64,000 bases of DNA from Nitrospira defluvii (GCA_000196815.1 FP929003.1:496001-560000); one strand, 5' to 3'; shown: positions 42,530 to 53,900, counted from the stretch's first letter. Made by a program: numbers and translations. The notes: generated by a model from the letters alone, not told the origin.

Positions 42530-42913
42530 GTGGCGTTGATTCTGGTTGCAGACGATGATGAGAAAGTGTGTCGGTGGCTGCGAACCGTACTCGAACTGGA
42601 AGGGTATCGGGTCATCGAAGCCGCGGATGGGCGGCAGGCCCTTCGGACCATTCAGCGTCTCTCCCCCGATCTCGTCATGCTCGACGTCTACTTGCCGGTT
42701 CAGGACGGATTGGACACCGTTCTTCGAGTGCATAACCGGCAGATGCCCGTGAAGGTCCTGGCCATCTCCGGGCACGCGGTGCAGGGTTACGATATCCTCA
42801 AAATTGCGGCGATCTTCGGCGCGCATGGCACGCTGGAAAACCCCTTCAGCGTGGACCGGTTGCTGCTCGGAGTCCGGGTGCTCATTGGACCGGCGCACCC
42901 CCATGTTGCGTGA
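42530..42913 (+). CDS. Single-domain response regulator lacking the conserved lysine
   Basis: 127 residues, receiver only. The acidic pocket (ADDDEKVCRW), phosphoacceptor (LDVYLPVQDG) and switch serine (AISGHA) are present, but the usual Lys-Pro near the last strand reads LENPF, so the conserved lysine is Asn. Such receivers may be phosphorylated poorly or relay differently. The start is GTG 42530 with GAGGAG just before it, 18 nt after the previous regulator's stop. Possible roles are a phosphorelay intermediate or sink. Confidence 0.85.
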   Translation: MALILVADDDEKVCRWLRTVLELEGYRVIEAADGRQALRTIQRLSPDLVMLDVYLPVQDGLDTVLRVHNRQMPVKVLAISGHAVQGYDILKIAAIFGAHGTLENPFSVDRLLLGVRVLIGPAHPHVA

Positions 42914-43017
42914 CGCGGTCTGCCATTTCCCACGTCCCTGACAGGCCGGTCGAACAGGGCCACTCATGAACGATGCGGATGAATTCGTCCATCCTCGGCC
43001 GGTCGGGTCTGCCCGTG

Positions 43018-46000
43018 CTACCTCAAGATCCGGGTCATCTGGAAGCGGGTTGGATCGGAACGATCCCGCGTAAACCCGAGTTGTTCGTAGAAACGGAGCC
43101 AGCCGACGTTGCGGATGGACGTGCCGGCCCAGGCCGGATTGTCAGGCCCCAAATCGACGATCAGATTGTGCCCGGAGTATGCCGCGGTTAATTCCTCAAT
43201 GGCACGTCTGAACAGGCGGTGTCCCAGACCCAAGCCTCGATAGGCCGGTCGTACCCAGCCATGCAGCGCGAGCCGGTGTCCGGCCACCGAAAGACGCGTC
43301 GCGGCCACGACGGCCAGGATTTCACCCGGCCCGGCCGAATCGTCCGGCGAGGGCCTGGCTTTCAGTCGCACGTGCCAAGCTGCTCGCCGCGTGTCGTCGC
43401 CGGTCGGTTCCTCCAACGGCAACGGTTTGTGGAGAGCCTGCATGAACGTCTCCGCGTAATCCGGCACGGAATCCCACTCAATCGACAGGTCTCTGACGAG
43501 CGATGAGAGATCGCTGGTCGGCCCCATCGCTTCCAACACGACCACTTCATCGATACTTAAATTCAAGTGTTGTTCAGCGAAGCGGACGAATTGTTGGCTG
43601 TACATTCCGCAGAGCGTCGGCCAGAAGAGACGGAAGGTCTCCGCTGAGGTCCAGCGTCGGAACAGGTTCATCCAGCCACGATTGAGGGCGTGAGTGTGGA
43701 ACTCTTCGAGGTTCACGGCCAGGTAGACCTGTTCCATGAGTTGGATCTGCAGGTTGCAGGTGTGCAGCGCGGCCCGCGGATTGACCGCGATGGCGCCGGG
43801 GTCGATCCCGAACACCGAGCGGAGTTCGGGATAGATTTCCAGGTCGTAACGAAGCAGGTCCGGATCGTCGCGCAGGAGACGCTCGAGGTCCTTCAGGTCG
43901 TCGGTTTCGCCGAGGAAGGATTCACGCATGCCCGGCGGGGTGGTCAGCCAGTAGGAGCGGAGTGCATGGCAGAGGGAGGAAAAGTCCTGCTCGCTTCGTT
44001 GAATGGCGGGGCGCAGCACCTGTTGGGCGATATGTTCGCCGAGGCGGCGGTAGGATTCGAACTGGGCTTCGTCGAAGAACTGGTCCGAGGTCGGTTCGTG
44101 GGGAAACGAGGGGTGACGCGCGGCGTAGTCCTGGACGTCCGACGGTTCGTTCCCGGTCAGCGAGGGTTTGAGATAGATCAAGGTGCCGGCGGTGGCGTTG
44201 GCGTCCACCTTGTCGTAGCGAATCATGCCGATGGCGTGGTGGCGACTGCTGGTTTTGGCGTCGGCGGCTCGCTTGATCTGGTCGAGATTCAGTTCGATAT
44301 CGATTCCCAGATCGATGCGGATCTTCCGGATGGCGTTGCCGAGATCTTCAAAGTTGAGCTGCGGGTCACACCCGGCGTCCACCACGAGGATGCAGTGACA
44401 GCGGCGCAAGACCATCTCGTACAAGCCAAGATTTTCGAAATGTCCGCCGTCGGAGAGGTAGACGTAGGGATGACAGGAGTCCGTGAGGCCGAAGGCTTCG
44501 GACAACAACGGGCCGACCGAGACGTTGGGTGACGCTTTGCGATAGGTGTCGGCACCCGCACGGCCTGGGTTTCCGAGCCACCAGCCCAGGCGAATGTTGA
44601 AGAGCGCGAGCAGAAACGTGACGGCTGAAGATGAGTGATAGCCCATGTTGGGGCTCGCGGCGGCGCCGGAGATTGCCAGAGCGGTCCCGAGAGACAGGGG
44701 TTGGCCGAGGTAATGGTTGCATCCGTATTCCTCCGAGCGGCGATACCCCAGATTCCAACTGCCGCTGTGGAGCGCGCTGATCGTGAACGATTGGGCCTTC
44801 CGTTGCTGCCAGGCCAGGTTGTCGCCCTTGACCAGATTGAGCGCGATGTTGATGAGATGCAGCGGGCGCGGGCTCTGGTCGTACAACTTATTGAGGAACA
44901 GTGTGGTGAGCCAGGTGATGGCCTCTTTTCCCGCCGCCGTTTCCGGTTGTTGCAAGGCGGCAATCTTGGCGCGGCAGGCCGGTCCGACGCGCAATTGTTC
45001 GGCGGCCTTGGCCATCCCCTTGCTCGTGAGCGAACGGGAGAGTTCCTGCGTCAGGTGCGCGATCATGGCCTGCAGTTGCGCCGATGGCGGCTCCGTCAGT
45101 TTATGGAACGCATCCAACTGCGCGCGGGTGTCCGTTGAAAACACCTCTCTGACCATCCAGCGCGCCAGACGCACGTCGTCGAATCGCACGTCGCCCATGG
45201 CCGGGTTATCCAGATTGTCGAATCCGGTGAAGGGATTGAAGCTCCGTTCGCGTTCGGTCTGAATGCGCGAGGCTCCGAGATAGGCGCGAATGAGCCGGTT
45301 GCGATACATCGCATGCAGCGAAAACCGGTTGATGTTGATCAGCCCGGACATGAGTAGGCCCAACAAGGCCACGGCGACGGTGAACAGGAAGAGCATCCAG
45401 AGAGGGGTGTTGTGGAGGACCTGATCGTGCCCCCAGGGATCCGGCCAGACTCCTACTCCGGTCTGCATCGGCCCCGTGAGATGGTTGAGGTGCATCTCGT
45501 AGTGATGGGCGAAGAGGTCTAATTGCCAACTGGTGCCCAATGACAGCGCGACGAGGACGCAGAGCATGAAGAGCGGCGCGGCCGATCGTACCGCGAAGTC
45601 GGTGATCACGGTGGTATGTGACCGTTCCTCCTGTTGTTGGGCGGTGGTGCGGGAACCGAAACCAAGCACGAGGGTCAGCAATCCGGAGAGGCCGCCGAGG
45701 GAAGCGGCGACTTTCGGTGTCCAGGCAATGAGCCCCGGACCGAAGGCGACGACGGCGGAGAGCCCTGACCAGACGACCATGACGATCAACACCCAGGAAC
45801 CGGTGCGCCCCCACCACTCGCGGTCCTGTTCTTCGGTGAACCGGCTGGCCAGGCCGATGAAGACGGTTGCGGTGAGCAAAAATATCGCGAGGACGCCCGG
45901 AACGGCGAAGGTGGCGAAGCACTCTGCAAATTTGGCGACGACCAGCTGATCGGGAGTCTTTATCAGGAGAGATCGGAGCAACAACCCGCCCAGCGCGCCG

Positions 46001-46980
46001 GTGGCGGCGACGGCGGCGGTTTCCCAGAGCAACCAGGGGGAGAACGCTTTGAATCGTTTGAGCGCGAGGACGGAAAAGAGCCAGCTCCCCGTGTGGAGGA
46101 AGACGCCGCCGAGCATGGCGTGGGAGAGGCTGAGGTGCTCCGGCGTACCGCCCCCGTTCCGAAACCAGGCCCAGGCGGTGGTGAGGAAGAGCACCGAGGT
46201 GATCAAGGGGCCGAGGCAGGCGACCAGAAACCAGTGTTGGCGTTCCAATGTCTGCCATCGGGTATTGCGCCGATACTCGCTGAGTGTAGGACGGCAGAGG
46301 TGCAGATAGATCAATGCCATGACGGCCAGACCGAGACCGACCATAAACACGGCTTGGAGTAGCCAGACAGGCAAGGTCAGCCCGGGGGTATTCAGCTGGG
46401 CCAGGGCGATGGTCCAGCGTGGCACGAGTAGGGGGACCATCAGCAACGGCAGCAGCACCATCCAGTTCAGGTGCAGGTTGCGCAAGTAGATGCCGACGAG
46501 CGTCCAGGAATCGGCCGAGAGAAAGCCCATGTGCGGGCTCAAGTAGTTGCTATAGTTCCGCAGCCATTGGACCGGCGGCGGCGCTTCCGTGGCGCCGGTA
46601 TTCGGCGTGACCCGCAGATCCTCGATGACGCCGTCCAATCCCTGCGGATGGCGATGGATCCAGGCGGTGAGCCAGCTGCCGATGTAGCCTCCGCCGGAGA
46701 CGGTCGAAAGGTAGTCGAACTTGTCCAGGAGTTGCAGCCGCGCGAGGGACTGCAAGACGCCGAGTCCGAAGGTCGCGCTGCGTATCCCTCCGCCGGAGAA
46801 GCAGAGTCCCGCGCGTTTCGGGTGGCAGGCGTGGATATGCCGGAAGAGTGCGGCCGTGCGCACCGCCTCGGGGGCCCCCACCGGGTGATCCTTGGGCAGG
46901 GGGCCGTGCAGCAGCTCGGCTTCTTCCTCCAGAATCGTTGCGAGTGTCAGCGGGTCGTCCTGCGAAGCGGGAGTGGTCAT
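43018..46980 (-). CDS. Patatin-like phospholipase fused to membrane helices and a C-terminal GNAT domain
   Basis: 1320 residues. The N-terminal patatin half-site has the oxyanion loop FSGGGIRSATFGLG (about 62-74) and the nucleophile Ser95 in STVSGGGYIGSW. About eight to ten hydrophobic helices follow (about 180-560), and the second patatin half-site with the catalytic Asp is YLSDGGHFENLGLYEM (about 860-880). The last 150 residues form a GNAT acetyltransferase with the acetyl-CoA loop VRPAYRGLGLGHRLF. The ATG at 46980 has GGAG 9 nt before it; the frame is open to 47076. The gene lies below a sigma-54-like element and tandem dyads. A membrane enzyme that deacylates lipids and also acylates a substrate is inference. 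Confidence 0.87.
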   Translation of the reverse strand: MTTPASQDDPLTLATILEEEAELLHGPLPKDHPVGAPEAVRTAALFRHIHACHPKRAGLCFSGGGIRSATFGLGVLQSLARLQLLDKFDYLSTVSGGGYIGSWLTAWIHRHPQGLDGVIEDLRVTPNTGATEAPPPVQWLRNYSNYLSPHMGFLSADSWTLVGIYLRNLHLNWMVLLPLLMVPLLVPRWTIALAQLNTPGLTLPVWLLQAVFMVGLGLAVMALIYLHLCRPTLSEYRRNTRWQTLERQHWFLVACLGPLITSVLFLTTAWAWFRNGGGTPEHLSLSHAMLGGVFLHTGSWLFSVLALKRFKAFSPWLLWETAAVAATGALGGLLLRSLLIKTPDQLVVAKFAECFATFAVPGVLAIFLLTATVFIGLASRFTEEQDREWWGRTGSWVLIVMVVWSGLSAVVAFGPGLIAWTPKVAASLGGLSGLLTLVLGFGSRTTAQQQEERSHTTVITDFAVRSAAPLFMLCVLVALSLGTSWQLDLFAHHYEMHLNHLTGPMQTGVGVWPDPWGHDQVLHNTPLWMLFLFTVAVALLGLLMSGLININRFSLHAMYRNRLIRAYLGASRIQTERERSFNPFTGFDNLDNPAMGDVRFDDVRLARWMVREVFSTDTRAQLDAFHKLTEPPSAQLQAMIAHLTQELSRSLTSKGMAKAAEQLRVGPACRAKIAALQQPETAAGKEAITWLTTLFLNKLYDQSPRPLHLINIALNLVKGDNLAWQQRKAQSFTISALHSGSWNLGYRRSEEYGCNHYLGQPLSLGTALAISGAAASPNMGYHSSSAVTFLLALFNIRLGWWLGNPGRAGADTYRKASPNVSVGPLLSEAFGLTDSCHPYVYLSDGGHFENLGLYEMVLRRCHCILVVDAGCDPQLNFEDLGNAIRKIRIDLGIDIELNLDQIKRAADAKTSSRHHAIGMIRYDKVDANATAGTLIYLKPSLTGNEPSDVQDYAARHPSFPHEPTSDQFFDEAQFESYRRLGEHIAQQVLRPAIQRSEQDFSSLCHALRSYWLTTPPGMRESFLGETDDLKDLERLLRDDPDLLRYDLEIYPELRSVFGIDPGAIAVNPRAALHTCNLQIQLMEQVYLAVNLEEFHTHALNRGWMNLFRRWTSAETFRLFWPTLCGMYSQQFVRFAEQHLNLSIDEVVVLEAMGPTSDLSSLVRDLSIEWDSVPDYAETFMQALHKPLPLEEPTGDDTRRAAWHVRLKARPSPDDSAGPGEILAVVAATRLSVAGHRLALHGWVRPAYRGLGLGHRLFRRAIEELTAAYSGHNLIVDLGPDNPAWAGTSIRNVGWLRFYEQLGFTRDRSDPTRFQMTRILR

Positions 46981-47067
46981 CGTGACTCCAAGGGGAACAT
47001 GGTGAGGGTGACGCTGTCTCGACGGAAAGCGCCCGTGTCGGCGCCTCTCATACCACGATTGGAAAAG

Positions 47068-47082
47068 GCAAACCACATGCCC
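47068..47082 (-). promoter_or_regulatory. Candidate sigma-54 promoter of the patatin-GNAT gene
   Basis: Minus-strand GGGCAT-GTGGT-TTGC keeps the GG-N10-GC core of the sigma-54 consensus. It lies 110 bp below the dyads at 47191-47227 and about 88 nt above the ATG at 46980. Confidence 0.65.
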
Positions 47083-47190
47083 CGATAGGACGGTGGAACA
47101 GATAAGGCCTGGAAACCCTGTCGATGCGTTCCGTGCCGTCTGCGGCCACGGAAATAGACGCGAATGCGTAGGGTCGGTATGTCGTGGGGA

Positions 47191-47227
47191 TTATCGGATC
47201 GGATACAGCGCGTATCTCAAGTGATAC
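47191..47227. promoter_or_regulatory. Tandem dyads upstream of the patatin-GNAT promoter
   Basis: GTATC-TCAAGT-GATAC (47212-47227, perfect arms) and TTATC-GGATCG-GATAC (47191-47206, one mismatch), offset by 21 bp. Fourth instance of the arrangement seen at 2858, 3563 and 12950. Confidence 0.73.
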
Positions 47228-47248
47228 GGCACCCTGGCGACGCTATGG

Positions 47249-47818
47249 TCAATGTTTGCGGTCCCGTTGCATCAGCTTGTCGGTATAGGCCAACAGGATG
47301 GCGGAGCCCAGGAAAGTGAGGTGAATGAAGATCTTCCACTTGACGTGGTCGGGGTTCTCGTTTGCGATGTCCACGAAGGATTTCAGAAGATGAATGCTGG
47401 AGATGCCGACCAGCGACGCGGCCAGTTTGATTTTGATGGTCCCGGGGTCCACATGGGTGAGCCACTCGGGCCGGTCGGGGTGGGTTTCGAGGTCGAGTTT
47501 GCTGACGAAGGTGGCATAGCCGCCGATAATGACCATGGTCAACAAATTGGCCACCATCGTGACATCGATCAGGCCGAGCACCCCCAACATGAATTTGGTT
47601 TCTTCGAGTTGCTTGAAGTGTTTCGCCATCTCCCAGAGTTCGAGGATGAACTTGGTGGCATAGAGCAACTCGGCGATGATGAGGCCGCCGTAGAGCGGCG
47701 CCTGAATCCAGCGGCTGCCGAAAACCAGGAACTCAAAGGCCTGCTCAACGCGGTTGTGCGATGTCGGAGGCAATGCTGCAGGACCGGACGGGGACGGATG
47801 ACTCACGCGTGCGCTCAC
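47249..47818 (-). CDS. UPF0114 (YqhA) family membrane protein
   Basis: 189 residues with three to four membrane helices and the family landmarks SRWIQAPLYGGLIIAELLY, GLIDVTMVANLLTMVIIGGY, FVSKLDLETHPDRPEWL and DPGTIKIKLAASLVGISS. Inner-membrane protein of unknown function, widespread in Gram-negative bacteria. The start is GTG 47818 or GTG 47806; AAGGAG lies just before the first and 13 nt before the second. It is followed by the dyad region of the patatin gene, so it ends its own unit. Confidence 0.9.
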   Translation of the reverse strand: MSARVSHPSPSGPAALPPTSHNRVEQAFEFLVFGSRWIQAPLYGGLIIAELLYATKFILELWEMAKHFKQLEETKFMLGVLGLIDVTMVANLLTMVIIGGYATFVSKLDLETHPDRPEWLTHVDPGTIKIKLAASLVGISSIHLLKSFVDIANENPDHVKWKIFIHLTFLGSAILLAYTDKLMQRDRKH

Positions 47819-47895
47819 TCTCCTTGGTGAGGGCGTATCCTAGTCGGCGCGTGGAGTTCTGTCAATCGTCGGATGGGTTTAGATGCAGGCCCTCA

Positions 47896-50769
47896 CTATG
47901 CCGCGTTACCGGCATCCGAAGGTGCGAAGGACTTCTGAGGAGGAGTCAGCCTGGCCGAGGGAAGCCATCGGGACAAAATTTCCCGTAATTGGTCGGGGAC
48001 GATCGGTTTGCTGATGAAATCGTCCATGCCGGCCTTGAGGCAGTTCTCACGATCGCCTGCCATGGCATTGGCGGTCATGGCGATGATCGGGAGATGCGTG
48101 CCCGCCTGTTCCTGAGACCGGATCAATCGAGTCGTTTCGAGTCCGTCGAGCTCCGGCATCTGACAATCCATAAACACCAATGGATATTGATGCCGACAGA
48201 CGGCCGCGAGCGCTTCCATGCCGTTGCCGGCCACATCCACGCGGTACCCGAGCTTTTCCAGCATCTTCAACGCGACCTTTTGATTCACCGGATTGTCGTC
48301 GACGACAAGCAGTCGTTGCGCTGCCTGTGCCTGAGCCTCCGACATGGTGTGTCGGGTAATCAGCGGCGTCGATGTTTCGTCGCTGTCTTTGCGGCCGAGG
48401 ATCAGACGGATACAGTCGGCTAGCTGGCGTTCACGAACCGGTTTGGGAAGGTACGCGCTGGCACCGGCTTCCTTCGCCGCGATGCTGTCGCCTCGTTGGC
48501 CGAACGCCGTCAGGACGATCAGGTGTGTCGCGCGGATGGCGGGATCCTCTTTGATCAAACGACAGAGCTGGAGTCCGCCGATATCCGGCATGTGAATGTC
48601 GATGATGGCGAGATCGAAGGGGGTACCGTCGGCGGCGGCCTGGCGCAAGAGCGCCAGTGCCGAAGGGGCATCGACGGCGCTTTCGTGGTGCATGTTCCAC
48701 CCCGAGACATGGTATTGAAGCAAACTGCGGTTCGTCGGGTTGTCGTCGACAAGGCAGACGCGGCGGCCGGCGAAATCGTTGGACGTCAACGGGGGCATCA
48801 CGGGCGGAGCTGCGTCCGCTTGCAGGGCGAAGCGCACGGTAAACCAGATGCGGGTCCCGAGCCCCGGCATCGATTGCAGTCCGATTTCTCCGCCCATCAG
48901 CTCGACCAGCCGTTTGCAGATCGTCAGGCCGAGACCCGTTCCGCCGTACTTGCGGGCGGTCGAACTGTCGGCCTGGGTAAAGGCCTGAAACATTTTCGCC
49001 TGGGCTTCGGGGCTGAGGCCGATGCCGGTATCGATCACCTCGAACCGGAGCATGACGAAGGTCGGATCTTCATCCAACGGGAGAACTTGGATCAACACTT
49101 CGCCCTGTTCGGTGAATTTGATCGCGTTGCCGAGCAGGTTGGTCAGGACCTGGCGAATACGCCCCGGATCTCCGATGACGGTCCGCGGTGTTTGCGCGTC
49201 GATGAGGCCGACGAGTTCCAAATGCCGGTCCTGAGAGGCTGGCGCCAGCATGTCCAGCGTATCTTCGATGGTCATGCGGAGGTCGAACGGGATCTGCTCG
49301 ATGGTAAATTTTCCGGCCTCGATTTTCGAAAAGTCCAGAATGTCGTTGATGATCCTCAGCAGCGATTCGCTGGAATGTCGGAGGGTCTGCAAATAGTCAC
49401 GCTGCTCGGTGCTCAGGGCGGTGTCGAGCAGCAAGGTCGTCATACCGAGCACCCCGTTCATCGGGGTGCGGATTTCATGGCTCATCGTGGCCAGGAAATC
49501 GGTCTTCGCCTGTCCGGCTTTGACGGCCTGGTCGCGGGCTTCCGAGATCTCCCAGTTTTTCCATTCGAGGTCCTGGGCTGCTTTCGACAGCGCGCTTTCG
49601 GTGCGTTTTCGCATCGTAATGTCGACGATGGATGCCAGCGCCAGTTTTCCGTTCGGCGTATCGATCGGATTGAGTCCGAGCTCGACGGGAAACTCCTGCC
49701 CGCTCTTGTGCAAGCCGAAGAGTTCCCTGCCGGCTCCCATGGCGCGTGACGACGGGGCCGAGAAGTATCCGATGCGATGCGCCGGATGGTTGGGACGAAA
49801 CCGTTCCGGAATCAGCATTTCGACCGGCCGGCCGAGCATCTCCTCGCGGCTGTAGCCGAACATGGTTTCGACCTGTTTGTTGACCAGCGTGATGTTGCCG
49901 AGGGAATCGATCATCAACATGCCGTTCGGCGCGGATTCCACCACTTGCCGGAACTGGGCCTCGGCCTGTTTGCGCAAGGAGATGTCGCGCACGATACCGG
50001 TAAACTTTCTGGCGCCATCGACGAGCATTTCACTCACGGCCAACTCAATGGGAAATGACACGCCGTCATTTCGAAGGCCCAGCACTTCACGACCGATGCC
50101 GATGACCTTTTTCTGGCCCGACTGCAAATAATTGGTCAGGTACCGGTCGTGTTCCGTATGGTAGGGGTCTGGCATGAGGAGCTTCACGTTCTGCCCCAGG
50201 AGCTGGTTCGAGGTGTAACCGAACATGCGAGTGACGGCGGGATTGACCGATTCGATGATGCCTCGCTCGTTGATGACGACGATGCCGTCCACCGCCGTGT
50301 CGACGATCGCCCGCAATCGGACCTCGCTCTGATGCATGGCGGCTTCCGCTTGTTTGAGGTCCGACACGTTGATGTGCATGACCACAGCGCCATAGCTCCG
50401 GCTGCCCTGCATCGGGGTGACGATGACCCGGAACCAGCGCCGGAGTGTGGAGCTTGAACTCTCGTATTCGTAGGAGAAGGCGCGGATGGTGCCGTCCAGA
50501 ATGTGCCGGATTCCTTGGGCCACGTGCTGGGCGTCGGGCTGAGTTCCCGCCGCATCGCAGATCCGGAGATAGTTGAGGCCGACGCCGTAGCTTTCGCCGG
50601 TAAAGCCGTTCGCAGCTGCGAACCGTTCCCAGGACTCGTTGACCGCGAGAATTGTCCCCTGCGCGTCAAGCACGGCGATATTGGCCGGCAGCACGTTGAT
50701 GATGCTGGGGTCGAGGCGATGGTCCCGACGATGTTTGGCGCGACGCTGATGGACAGACATGAAAGCCAT
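47896..50769 (-). CDS. PAS hybrid histidine kinase with two receivers
   Basis: 957 residues, cytosolic. Three PAS domains (about 25-140, 150-265, 275-395; for example [17 protein letters not shown]), a coiled coil, HisKA ([17 protein letters not shown]), HATPase ([34 protein letters not shown]), then two receivers: [11 protein letters not shown] with [10 protein letters not shown] and KPVRERQ, and [11 protein letters not shown] with [10 protein letters not shown] and SKPIVPDQ. Both receivers keep their key residues. The layout is BarA/LuxQ-like but lacks an Hpt domain, so phosphotransfer needs another protein. ATG 50760 (MSVHQRR) has AGAAGGA at good spacing and may be the real start. Its C-terminal two-thirds resembles the next kinase, suggesting duplication. 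Confidence 0.93.
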   Translation of the reverse strand: MAFMSVHQRRAKHRRDHRLDPSIINVLPANIAVLDAQGTILAVNESWERFAAANGFTGESYGVGLNYLRICDAAGTQPDAQHVAQGIRHILDGTIRAFSYEYESSSSTLRRWFRVIVTPMQGSRSYGAVVMHINVSDLKQAEAAMHQSEVRLRAIVDTAVDGIVVINERGIIESVNPAVTRMFGYTSNQLLGQNVKLLMPDPYHTEHDRYLTNYLQSGQKKVIGIGREVLGLRNDGVSFPIELAVSEMLVDGARKFTGIVRDISLRKQAEAQFRQVVESAPNGMLMIDSLGNITLVNKQVETMFGYSREEMLGRPVEMLIPERFRPNHPAHRIGYFSAPSSRAMGAGRELFGLHKSGQEFPVELGLNPIDTPNGKLALASIVDITMRKRTESALSKAAQDLEWKNWEISEARDQAVKAGQAKTDFLATMSHEIRTPMNGVLGMTTLLLDTALSTEQRDYLQTLRHSSESLLRIINDILDFSKIEAGKFTIEQIPFDLRMTIEDTLDMLAPASQDRHLELVGLIDAQTPRTVIGDPGRIRQVLTNLLGNAIKFTEQGEVLIQVLPLDEDPTFVMLRFEVIDTGIGLSPEAQAKMFQAFTQADSSTARKYGGTGLGLTICKRLVELMGGEIGLQSMPGLGTRIWFTVRFALQADAAPPVMPPLTSNDFAGRRVCLVDDNPTNRSLLQYHVSGWNMHHESAVDAPSALALLRQAAADGTPFDLAIIDIHMPDIGGLQLCRLIKEDPAIRATHLIVLTAFGQRGDSIAAKEAGASAYLPKPVRERQLADCIRLILGRKDSDETSTPLITRHTMSEAQAQAAQRLLVVDDNPVNQKVALKMLEKLGYRVDVAGNGMEALAAVCRHQYPLVFMDCQMPELDGLETTRLIRSQEQAGTHLPIIAMTANAMAGDRENCLKAGMDDFISKPIVPDQLREILSRWLPSARLTPPQKSFAPSDAGNAA

Positions 50770-50775
50770 CCTTCT

Positions 50776-50900
50776 CTAGCCCGGACTATTCATGAATACC
50801 TGCTCCGTAAGTACGTCTGCCTCGGCGTTACTTGCGAGAAGCCCCGGCGGGCTTCGGTCTCAACCGACTCGCGACGGCATTCCTGAATAATCCGGGTTAG
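50776..50900. repeat. 125-bp inverted-repeat element between two kinase genes
   Basis: CTAGCCCGGACTATTCATGA (50776-50795) pairs with the reverse complement of 50881-50900, matching at 17 of 20 positions. An inner stem, GAAGCCC-N4-GGGCTTC, sits at 50838-50855. The right arm overlaps the stop codon of the upstream kinase gene. The pattern suggests a REP- or MITE-like element, or a long terminator structure without a T-run. Confidence 0.55.
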
Positions 50901-53900
50901 CCGTTGGTGCCGGTCGCAGCGCCGGCGGTTCCGAGCCAGGTGTCGAGTATCGCCTGAAGCTCTTTGGGGCGGACCGGTTTGGCGATGTAATCGTCCATCC
51001 CGGCGGCCAGGCAGCGTTCGCGGTCGCCTTGCATGGCGTTGGCCGTCATGGCCACGATCGGGGTATGGGCCGACCGGCCCTCCATTTTTCTGATCAGTGC
51101 GGTCGCTTCGAACCCGTCCACTTCCGGCATCTGGCAGTCCATAAGAATCAGCGGATAACGGGAACGCTCATGGGCGGCCACGGCTTCCTGTCCGTTTCCC
51201 GCGACATCGACCCGGTAGCCGAGCTTCTCCAGCATCTTGCAGGCCACTTTCTGGTTCACGGGATTATCTTCCGCCAGGAGCAGGCGAGGTTTCGGTCCTG
51301 CCTGGGACTCGCTCAGGGTGTGTCGTGTAATCAACGCCGGCGGTTCGGCGTTCGGCGGCGTCCCGGCCGTGGACTCGGGGGCCAGCAAGAGACACAGGCA
51401 TTCGAGCAATTGTGCCTGACGGAGCGGTTTTGTGAGATAGGCGTCGATGCCGATGGATCGTGCAGTCTGGCCGTCGCCCCGTCGGCCGACCGTGGTGAGG
51501 ATGATCAGACGTATGCCGGCGGTTGCGGGGCCTTGTTTCAGCAAGGCGGCCGTTTCGAACCCGTCCATGTCGGAGAGATGCAATTCGATGAGGGCCAGGT
51601 CGAAGGGATTCTGACTGGCCGCCGCCGTGCGGGCTAACTCCACGGCCTCCGGACCGCTCTGTGCCACCGTGCAATTCATTCCATGCGACGTGAGCTCCTG
51701 GCGCATGGCTTGCCGGACGGTGTCGCAATGGTCCACGAGGAGAATACGCCGGCCACGCAGCCGGCTCCAGGAAAAAGGCGACGGGGCTGTGGCGAGTGTC
51801 GTCTCCGGAAATTGCGCGGTGAACCAGAATGTGCTGCCCTGCCCCGAGTGGCTTTCGACCCCGATCTGGCCATGCATTTGACTCACGAGTCGTTGGCAAA
51901 TCGCGAGCCCCAAACCGGTACCGCCGAATCGCCTGGTGGTGGAGCTGTCGGCCTGTACAAAGGCGTGGAACAATCGTCCCTGCACGGCCTCCGGAATGCC
52001 GATCCCGGTATCTTTGATGGTGAATCGCAGGAGGTCCAGGCCGCCTTGAGTCTCACGCGTCACATGGAGAAATACTTCGCCCGCAGCGGTGAACTTGATG
52101 GCATTGCCGACCAGATTCACCAGGATCTGTCGGAGCCGGCCGGGATCGCCTACAACGGCGGTCGGCACGGCGGCATCGACTAAACCGATCAACTCCAGGC
52201 CTTTGCTCTGCGCCTGTTCCGCGAGCAGCTCCACCGTATCCTCCACCGTCATCCGGAGGTCGAACGGGAGTTGCTCAAAATGAAGTTTGCCCGCCTCGAT
52301 TTTGGAGAAATCGAGAATGTCGTTGAGGAGTGTCAGCAAGCCGTCGCTCGAACGGCGGACCGAGTCGGCAAACTCATGTTGTTCCTTGGTGAGGGCGGTA
52401 TCGAGCAAGAGACCCGTCATGCCGATGATCGCGTTCATCGGGGTGCGGATTTCATGGCTCATGGTGGCGAGAAAGTCGGCCTTGACCTGGGCGGCTCGAA
52501 GGGCTTCATCCCGCGCCTCCGCGAGGGCATGTTCTGCGGCTTTTCGGCTGGTGATGTCTTTCCCCATCGCCAGGAATCCGGTCACGACGCCGTCACTGTC
52601 CCGGAGTGCGGTGATGGTCACTAAGACAGTCAGCCGGCTGCCGTCTTTTCGCTGGTAGGTCCATTCCCGTTCATCGAACCCGCCTCGGTTGGCATGTTCG
52701 ACCAAGGCGGCGACACCCTGAATCGGACGCTCATACAAATCGCTGAGCTCCTTGGCATGGCGGTCGATTTCCTCGGGCACGTGCAGCAATATGAGCGACT
52801 GCTGTCCGATCATTTCGTCGGAGGTATAACCCAGCAATTCTTCCGCGCCGGTGTTGAAGGTCGTGATCGTCCCCTCGGTATTGGTGGCGACGATGGACAC
52901 ATTGGTCGCGCTGGCCAGGATGGTCTGCAGTTGCAGATTGGTCGCGAGCAGGGCCCGTTCCAGGTCTTTGCGAGCCCGGATGTCGGTGGCAATGACTTGG
53001 ATGGCCGGTTTCCCCTCGAACATAATCGGGGTTGCCGCCACTTCGACATCGATGATGGCGCCGGCGAGACCGACAAACCGCTCCTCGGTGGGCGGGACCG
53101 GTTGATTCGTCTCGCGAATCGTCGCAATTCTTTGCTGTACCTTGGCCTGGGACTCGGGATGGATAAACTCGAGAACCGTCTTGCCGAACAGCTGTGACGG
53201 GGCGATCGCGCCCAGTAACTTCACGCAGGCCTGATTGGTAAACACGATTCTGTCTTCACAATTCACGAAGATGGCGTGGGGCGACAATTCCACGAGCGCG
53301 CGATGCCGCAGCTCACTGGCACGAATCTGTGCCTCCATTTGTTTGGCTGCAGTGATGTCTACGGTGATGCCCGCAATGCGATAGGGCTCCCCCTGGGCGT
53401 TCTTGATCGCGAAGCTTCGATCCCGGATCCACCGCACCTGTCCGCTTGGTGTGACAATTCGATATTCCTCGTCATAGGGGAGGTGCATCTGACAGGCTGC
53501 GGCGGTGGCGACGCGCGTACGGTCCTCCGGATGGATGTGATCGAGCCAGAAACTCGGATTCACATACAGGAGGTCCCTCGGAAATTCCCAGATGGTCTCG
53601 AAGGCGGGGCTGACATAGAGGACCTCGCTCTTATCCGGCGAGGTGAGCCAGAAGACGGCATCGATATGCTCAGCCAATTGCCGGAATCGCTCTTCACTCT
53701 CCCGAAGGGTCGCTTCCATGCGTTTCCGCTCGGAAATGTCGCGAAGCATGCCCGTATACTTCTTCTCCGTTCCGATCTGCATCTCGCTGACCGACACATG
53801 CAGATCGATCTGAGTGCCGTCTTTACGCACGGCCGGCACGTCGCGGCCGCTGCCGATGATGGTCCGTTTCCCGGTCGCCAGGTAGTTCGCCAGGTACTCA

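Noticed and set aside
45206-46258. 350-codon minus-strand frame inside the patatin-GNAT gene
   Set aside because: Arg- and Pro-rich out-of-frame translation of the membrane region; no start signal.
48496-49749. 417-codon open frame on the plus strand
   Set aside because: Antisense to the hybrid kinase at 47896-50769, whose motifs are unmistakable; composition effect only.
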